A DNA stretch of 64,000 nucleotides. Origin: Amaurobius ferox (Eukaryota; Arthropoda; Arachnida; Araneae; Amaurobiidae). Positions 57,841 to 64,000 of this stretch are shown here, in pieces. Position 1 is the stretch's first letter, and every line of letters starts with the position of its first letter. The stretch spans positions 52,594,775-52,658,774 of the forward strand of contig OX578146.1 of NCBI GenBank assembly GCA_951213105.1. Reading direction: 5' to 3'. The translations under genes were made by a program, and so were the position numbers. The notes under the pieces were generated by a model. It saw nothing but the letters and a program-made list of their open reading frames with translations. It was not told the DNA's origin and searched no databases.

Positions 57841-58312
57841 TAATGTACTGTTGAAGAAATAAAATATACACTTACCTCCTTTTCTTTCGTGCGTCATAAA
57901 ACTCTGTCGTCAAGTCGCCGTTTGATTCAATATCGTCAAGGGCGGATTTAAACTATTAAAATATGGTGAAATAAAAAAAATCGCCTAGAATCTCCGATCA
58001 CTGAATCATAGAATCCTTTACTTTATGAAAAATACGGAATATGAGGTCTCCAAAACCCAGCGCTAAAGGAGAATTCCTCTGTTTTGCAAAACTCTTCACC
58101 AGTATTTTTTTTTTCATCCAGACTCTTCAATTCTATAAATCAATCTGATAATCTGGAAAGATTGCTAAAGAGTGTAATCCAATAACAAGAAAACTCTATA
58201 TCAATTATCGCACGCTTTATCTTTATTTAGGTTCTGTAGTCGAAAGCTTGCGTAAATTGTAAGTTGTTATTTAAATTACTGATAGTTACTTGAGAGCAAG
58301 GTTATTAATTAT
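57841..58312. other. Unrecognised non-coding spacer
   Basis: About 470 bp with no frame or repeat signature recognised. Confidence 0.4.
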
Positions 58313-59097
58313 TAACACTTTACAACATAGTTGAAAAGTGTTTATGACTTTGTTCATTCTGTCTGTCTGTCTATGCCTTAGCACGATAACTGCCTTAAAA
58401 ATGACTTTATCAAAATAAAATTTTAGTATGTTTCTTAGACGGTCTGTGGGACCTACGGGAATATAAATCAACAATATCAACCAATTAGTTTTGAATTGAA
58501 CTCGGGTTGAAAAAATAAGATGCATTGAACCCTATGGGACCTAATTTTTCAAATATTTTTTAAGCAAATTTAAAACTCACAAATTGCTTCGAGAATTTTA
58601 GGAAATATTCAAATTATCCCATAAAATATATAAAAAAAATTTCAGTAAAATATGTTAGATAATTTTTTAAATAAAAATTATTTAATACAGGGAGAAAAAC
58701 AAATTCAATTAAATTCTATCTCTTGCTAGACCTTTAGAAAGTCCTTTCTCTTGCTAGTCCTTTAGAAAGAAAAAAGAGATATATTATATAATGAATATCT
58801 TTCCCAGAGTTGAATTATTTTATATATAAGAGAGGTCTCACATTTTAATATAAATATGGTTGATGCCAATGAATGTATTTGTAATGAAACCAGGCAATTT
58901 ATATTTCAATGCCGTCATTTGAATGAAGTTCATTTTTTTCGATGAAGTTTCAAGTTTTCAAATATAATAAATTAATTTAGTATTGTGATAATTTTAAAAA
59001 TGTTACCGAGGAATTTTAGAGATGTTTATATAAAATTGCATTGAAGTTGGAAAGTGTTTCATAATTAATGCTATATGTATGATTGATCTTTCTTGTT
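58313..59097 (-). mobile_element. HINE, subfamily copy
   Basis: Minus-strand copy with the palindrome at 58313-58344, a short TCTG tract and the 5' end CTTGTT at 59092-59097. Its interior (about 58685-58850) resembles that of the copy at about 20990-21090, not the other HINEs, and contains a duplication of 'ttgctagacctttagaaagtcc'-like sequence (about 58713-58770). Confidence 0.7.
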
Positions 59098-59883
59098 ATA
59101 TCTATAAGGTTGCGCAACTTCAGCTCTAGCCAATGAGAGCACGTATAGAACCAACGTCACTTGGAGAAAAATGTCAGGAACGGCCCGGTAGACTTCAAAG
59201 TTAAAGGATGGTAGCAAAATTAATTTAATCATTTTTTTTAATTTAAAATATGAAATAAATACTCAAATAACATTAATTTTACTTGAAGAGAGTTACTGTT
59301 ACGAGTGAGAATGAGAATTCTGCTGAAATGGCTGACATCACACATGTTTTCATAACAAAACAAGTCTTATCAAAATAATATAGAAATGTGGAAGTCGGTG
59401 GTCAAAATATTGTACTTTCGAGAGTAAGCAAATTCGTAAAGAGAAAATTATGTAATGCGTAAATAAAAAAACGTAATGTATAAATAAAAAAAGTATAAGG
59501 ATTAAATAATAAATGTAATGTATAAATAAGAAATGTAATGTGTAAATAAAAAAATACTTATACAAAGATTAAGCTCCATTAGCGCTATAGTTAATTCGCC
59601 ATTTTTCGTAAGTTACAAATGGCTGATGAAAGATTCCGTTACTCAAGAATTCCCTTCTAAAATAAATCATTTTCCCATAACTATCCTAAACCTCAAACTC
59701 GATTCATATTCGAAATTTTGCTTCAACCAATCCCATTAGAACCGCTAAAGGTGGAAAACAGATTATTTTTTTACAATGAAATTACAGGCAACTTCCGTTC
59801 AGAAATTGCAAAATGTAGGCAAGGGTATAGGTTTCTAGTTTTAGTGTCGTAAACAAAAATTTTTACTGAAAAATCCCACTTTT
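59098..59883. other. Non-coding region with short minisatellite
   Basis: No gene. At about 59452-59562 a 'gtaatgtataaataaaaaa' motif is repeated about four times with variations. The rest is unassigned. Confidence 0.5.
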
Positions 59884-60160
59884 GGATTCTTCTTCGGCTC
59901 AGACCTACCTGGAAATGTAAGATGTCTGTTTAGACAGCCGGAAAGTGCCACCCAATTTAGACAGGAACCCAGAGGGGGCGGCATCTACAGGGACCGTACT
60001 CTCCTTCCCATACCACCAACCTCTCGAAAGGACTCACATATTTAATGTGCCCGTGCTCCGCGTGAACACGGGGACAGTTGAGGAAGAACCGGGAATCGAA
60101 CTTGGGTCATCCAAGTGCAATCCCCGCGCGCTAACCACTGTGTTGTCCCATCCCTCCACC
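59884..60160 (-). mobile_element. tRNA-derived SINE, copy 2
   Basis: On the minus strand from 60160: head 'acacagtggttagcgcgcgg' (A-box-like) and 'aagttcgattcccggt' (B box), then a body and tail matching 25176-25430 ('aactgtccccgtgtt', 'gggcacattaaatatgt', 'tctaaattgggtggca'), and a 3' tail 'ccaggtaggtctgagccgaa' ending in GAAGAAGAA. Better preserved than copy 1. The apparent 79-codon plus-strand frame inside it is not a gene. Confidence 0.75.
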
Positions 60161-60831
60161 TTTGAATCTTGTCGTAGGAGGTAAATTATTTGGTCGAGGT
60201 TTATTTTTCTGTTTTAATCTAAAGTTATTTTTAAAACCAGACCACGCATAGGTGTAGACAAATCTCAAGAAAGGGGGTTATAACCAGTTGTGAGATTTAC
60301 AGTGTCGGATAGTGTTTCCTATTACAGACTCCATGATGATTGGCGACTGTAAGTTTTTTGTGTGACATTGACTGTAATTGATTCGCCAGTTACAATGTGG
60401 TTAAAACCCTCGTCTAACGTCACCAATAAAAATTTTTCTTTGTTTCTTTTGTTATGATGCAGTCATTGGGGAAAATCACTAAATAAATAATTAAATTACT
60501 ACATTAATAAATATTCAAGTGTTTAACAAAATTTCTGAATTGCACAATTTTTTCTCCTTTGAAAACACGAAACAAACCATGAAAGAATTATAACTACTCA
60601 TCGTAGTTAATCCATTCATAGTCGGGTTAAAAAAAGAATTCCCTCATCATTTGAAGTAAGAACATTTAAAGTAGAAGATACAAATAAACAACAAACAGTT
60701 CGTTTCTGGCAGCTGTTTGTTCTTCCTACGACACATTTAAAGACAGAATTGTTCAACAAAAATTTAAAATTTCTACTCATATATGTATGGATTCACATCG
60801 GTCGAATTAAACCTTTAATACTTTCCCTGCA
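60161..60831. other. Unrecognised non-coding spacer
   Basis: About 670 bp, no frame or repeat recognised. Confidence 0.4.
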
Positions 60832-60954
60832 TACCTAGTATAATATATAGCGAAATTATTGTTATGGGGTCGAAAATTCGAACTCGAGTTTTCGAAGGAA
60901 GATCACGTTTCATAAATCCCTGAACTGGAATCGAACGTTTTTGTGATGTCTGTT

Positions 60955-60987
<33 letters not shown>

Positions 60988-61300
60988 AATCTATATCTCA
61001 CGAACGAATGGAGCATTTAAAACAAATTAGTACTATTGTTGCAATCATTAAACACTGGATATTTTAAACACGGCCGAAGTTTTTGGGAGATTCACAGTTT
61101 TCGAATGAATTTTTGAAAAGTAAAATAATTAAAAAATTAAGACCGTCAATAATGTTAAGTAAATAATCATTTCTTATGTAATATTTCATCACAAAATAAA
61201 TGTCACAAATTTTAGAAAGGTAACATAAACCGTTCTCAAGATATTGGACATTTTTCAAATAAATTTATCAAAAACATAAATTTAAAAAAGAATTAAATAC
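60832..61300 (+). repeat. Interspersed repeat R3, truncated plus copy
   Basis: Starts CTTTCCCTGCATACC with 'gaactcgagttttcgaagga', a TG microsatellite (60959-60986) and 'ctcacgaacgaatgg', then blocks shared as inverse complement with the minus copies at 61655-62790 and 63172-64000. Its 3' end is missing. Confidence 0.65.
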
Positions 61301-61314
61301 TTAATATATTCTTT

Positions 61315-61625
61315 ATTGTTTAATATTCAGAAGTAAGGAGATTACAGGATCCGTCCTAAAAGATAACCTTATAGAAGGAGATGGGTAAACACGACAATTA
61401 TAGTAGCATCAAATGACATAAAAGCAGTTACATATAAAACAATTACAATAAATTATTACATCATAACAACTGAAAAGATAAACATAGACAATAAAAAGAT
61501 AAAGATCACAATAAAAGTAGGTAAGAAATTTGCTATCAATTCGGAAAAAATTCTCAAATTCAACTGAATTATAAGTAAATAGCAAGTCTTTGATAGCCCT
61601 AGAATAGAAACGATAGGTAACAAAT
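61315..61625 (-). pseudogene. LINE A 3'-end fragment
   Basis: Closely similar on the minus strand to 25440-25750 and 62785-62975: ORF2 C-terminal coding followed by the 3' end near 'aatctccttacttctgaata'. 5'-truncated, as usual for LINE insertions. A short segment ('aaatgacataaaaacagtta') is repeated at about 61410-61430 and 61622-61645. Confidence 0.6.
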
Positions 61626-61654
61626 GACATAAAAACAGTTACATATAAAAAAAA

Positions 61655-62623
61655 TCTGATGTGGGCAACACATCACTTTCCTTATATAATGCAATGAATT
61701 TACTACTTTTACAGCTAAAAAAACGTTATTCTTATAGTAGATACTTATATTCTTTCCATGATACTGAATTTTCTTCAATTAGTTGTCATTTTCATTGATT
61801 TAGCTTCATTTTTTATCAATTTATCGAGATTTTTGGTATTTGGCAACAATTTAAAATGTCGCCAAGTTGGCGACATTCCGCCAAATTTGTCGCCAAAATC
61901 TCGCCAAGCTTTATAGACGGAGAAATAAGTTATTCTTACAGCAAAAAGACGGAGAAATAAGTCTAATAAAAGACGGAGAAATAAGTCTAATATTAGACTT
62001 ATACGGAGAGATAAGTCTAATATAGACGGAGAAATAAGTCGATAAATTTGTCGCCAAAATCTCGCCAAGCTTTATAGACGGAGAAATAAGTTAATCTTAC
62101 AGCAAAAAGACGGAGAAATAAGTTATTCTTACAGCAAAAGACGGAGAAATAAGTTATTCTTGGCGTTCAAATACAGAAGTATTACTCAAAGTATCATTTT
62201 TCATGAATGGAACAAACTAGATCCACGAGAATGATGTCACCCAATTTATCACATGGTATTACATATGAAAAGTGAACATGTTTCTCAATAGGAAATATTT
62301 TTTTTTTATTTTATATGACTTTTTAATAATTTTTTGAAAAATGTGCAATATCTCAAGAACAGTTCATGTTAGCATTCTAAAATTTATGCCAATCGTTTTC
62401 TAATGAAAAATTACATAAGAAATGTTTATTTTCGTAACTTTATTAGTGGTTTTGATTTTTTGACGATTTTATCAAAATTTCACTCGAAAATTTAGAGGGG
62501 TTCTGAACATTCGATTACGTATAAAAACAATAGGCTTCCAGTGTTTACGGATTGTGATTTTTATACCAAATTTCGTTCGAATCGGTCCATTCGTTCGTCA
62601 GTTATCGTCTCCACAGACTCACT

Positions 62624-62659
<36 letters not shown>

Positions 62660-62790
62660 TCACTTCAAAAATGTTCCATTCGTGATCAGGGATGCTTGAA
62701 ACGTGCTCTCCCGTCGAAAACTCGAATTCGAATTTTCGACCCCGTCACAATACTTTCCTTATACATTATGTATATAAGGAAAGTAACAAT
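61655..62790 (-). repeat. Interspersed repeat R3, minus copy with expanded minisatellite
   Basis: Minus-strand R3: 3' end 'cacatcaga' at about 61655-61665, CA microsatellite at 62626-62657, 'cgaattcgagttttcgacgg' region and a terminal hairpin (arms CTTTCCTTATACAT and its complement, 62752-62785). Compared with the copy at 63172-64000 it has an extra minisatellite block. Confidence 0.7.
61908..62160. repeat. 15-bp minisatellite GACGGAGAAATAAGT
   Basis: Eight or nine occurrences of GACGGAGAAATAAGT (or ACGGAGAGATAAGT) separated by variable spacers such as CTAATA or TATTCTTACAGCAAAA. A 30-bp stretch with 'gtcgccaaaatctcgccaag' is also copied. The neighbouring R3 copy has a single 'actaagaaataagttattct' at this place, so the expansion is local. 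Confidence 0.9.
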
Positions 62791-63120
62791 TACAATAAAT
62801 TATTACATCATAACAACTAAAAAGATAAACATAGACAATAAAAAGATAAAGATCACAATACAAATATGTAAGAAATTAGCTATCAATTCGGAAAAAAAAC
62901 TCACTTTCAACTGAATTATAAGTAAATAGCAAGTCTTTGATAGCCCTGGAAAAGAAATGATAGGTAACAACGCTTTTAAAAGATTGAGCAGAAGATTGTA
63001 AAATCTAGCAGGTATAAAAGAGATAAAATTTCTAAAACTTAGTAGAATTGGCTCTTGGAGGTCTCCTAAATATCGTTGAATAGATTGATATTCTATATCC
63101 AATATTATATGACAAATTTC
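62785..63120 (-). pseudogene. LINE A 3'-end fragment, second of tandem pair
   Basis: Minus-strand coding with FISFIPARFYNLLLNLLKAL and FPGLSKTCYLLIIQL, matching 25440-25860. It is cut at its 3' side by the hairpin end of R3 at 62785. With 63172-64000 it repeats the arrangement seen at 61315-62790. Confidence 0.65.
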
Positions 63121-63171
63121 CTAATATGATTTTCGTATATCTAGATCCTTCCCATTCATAAGAGAAAAAAA

Positions 63172-64000
63172 ATCTGATGTGGGCAACACATGACTTTCCT
63201 TATATAATGTAATTAATTTACTACTTTTACAGTAAAAAAAGTTGGTTTTTCTTATAGTAGATACTAATATTCTTTCCAAGATATTAAATTTTCGACAATT
63301 AGTCGTCATTTTTATCCATTTGGCGAGATTTTCGTTAATTTGGCAACATTTCAAAAAGTCGCCAAGTTGGCGACATTCCGCCAAATTCGTCGCCAAAATC
63401 TCGCCAAGCGTTATGCACTAAGAAATAAGTTATTCTTACAGCAGATAAATGACTATTGGCGTTCAAACACAAAAGTATTACTAAAAGTATATTTTTTCAT
63501 GAATGGAATGAGCTAGTTCCACGAGAATGATGTAACCCAATTTATCGCATGGTATTACATATGAAAAGTGAACATGTTTCTCTATAGGAATTTTTTTTTA
63601 TATGACTTTTTGATAATTTTTTTTTGAAAAATGTACAATATCTCGAGAACGGTTCATGTTAGCGTTCTAAAATTTATGCCAATCGTTTTCTAATGAAAAA
63701 TTACATAAGAAATGTCTATTTGCGTAACTTTATTAGTGGTTTTGATTTTTTGACGATTTTTTCAAAATTTCATTCGAAAATTTAGGGGGTTTCTTAAAAT
63801 TTGATTACGTATAAAAACAATAGACTTCCAGTGTTTACGGATTGTGATTTTTGTACCAAATTTGGTTCGAATCGGTCCATTCGTTCGTCAGTTATCGTCT
63901 CCACAGACTCACTGATACACACACATACTTTCACACACACACACACACACACACATACACACACACAGACATCACTTTAAAATGTTTGATTCGTGATCAG
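63172..64000 (-). repeat. Interspersed repeat R3, minus copy running off the window
   Basis: Same order as 61655-62790: 'gatgtgggcaacacatgact', 'gtcgccaagttggcgacatt', 'aatgaaaaattacataagaa', 'gaatcggtccattcgttcgt' and a CA microsatellite (63917-63965). The right end is outside the window. Confidence 0.7.

Noticed and set aside
59945..60184. 79-codon plus-strand frame
   Set aside because: Lies on the antisense strand of the tRNA-derived SINE.

Overview
This is a eukaryotic, AT-rich, repeat-dominated chromosomal segment with no operons. The mix of elements (Ty3/gypsy LTR retrotransposon, several non-LTR elements, a Penelope-like GIY-YIG remnant, tRNA-derived SINEs, a long-TIR DNA element flanked by TA, and very abundant Helentron/DINE-like elements carrying a GACA microsatellite) fits an animal, most likely an arthropod. 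An arachnid is only a guess. The only host protein-coding gene I recognise is a drug/metabolite-superfamily (SLC35G-like) membrane transporter, present three times.

Left third (1-21.5 kb): an 8.0-kb tandem duplication. Units 1-7983 and 7984-15967 differ by only a handful of bases. A third unit starts at 15968, is near-identical for about 800 bp, then becomes an older paralogous copy. Each unit carries one intact, intronless 355-codon transporter gene on the minus strand, plus Helentron-like elements and minisatellites. The first two proteins are identical; the third has about 63 substitutions and no indels.

Middle (21.5-52 kb): a graveyard of nested transposons. A minus-strand non-LTR element (LINE A) can be read from about 33.5 kb down to 25.4 kb. 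It is interrupted by a solo LTR with a perfect 5-bp target duplication (28797-31203), which itself holds a Helentron-like element, and by a second Helentron-like element (25891-27216). A second minus-strand non-LTR element (LINE B1), with a zinc-knuckle ORF1 and a long T/G-rich tail, runs from 46.2 to 33.9 kb. It is split by a complete Ty3/gypsy retrotransposon (34582-43966) with 866-bp LTRs that look identical and a 5-bp target duplication. This gypsy element has a textbook -1 frameshift signal between gag and pol: heptamer, 6-nt spacer and GC stem. Its pol reading frame is broken twice, both times at homopolymers. A related gag-only element (LINE B2) lies head-to-head on the plus strand (48.2-51.5 kb).

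Right end (52-64 kb): two tRNA-like repeats, further Helentron-like elements, a Penelope-like C-terminal remnant, a long-TIR element flanked by TA (56441-57838) with a nested Helentron-like element, a SINE, and a tandem pair made of a LINE A 3' end plus a second microsatellite-bearing repeat family (called R2/R3 here). One of the pair holds an expanded minisatellite.

No tRNA or rRNA genes, CRISPR arrays or prokaryotic features were found. All family assignments are by motif reading only; no database was searched.
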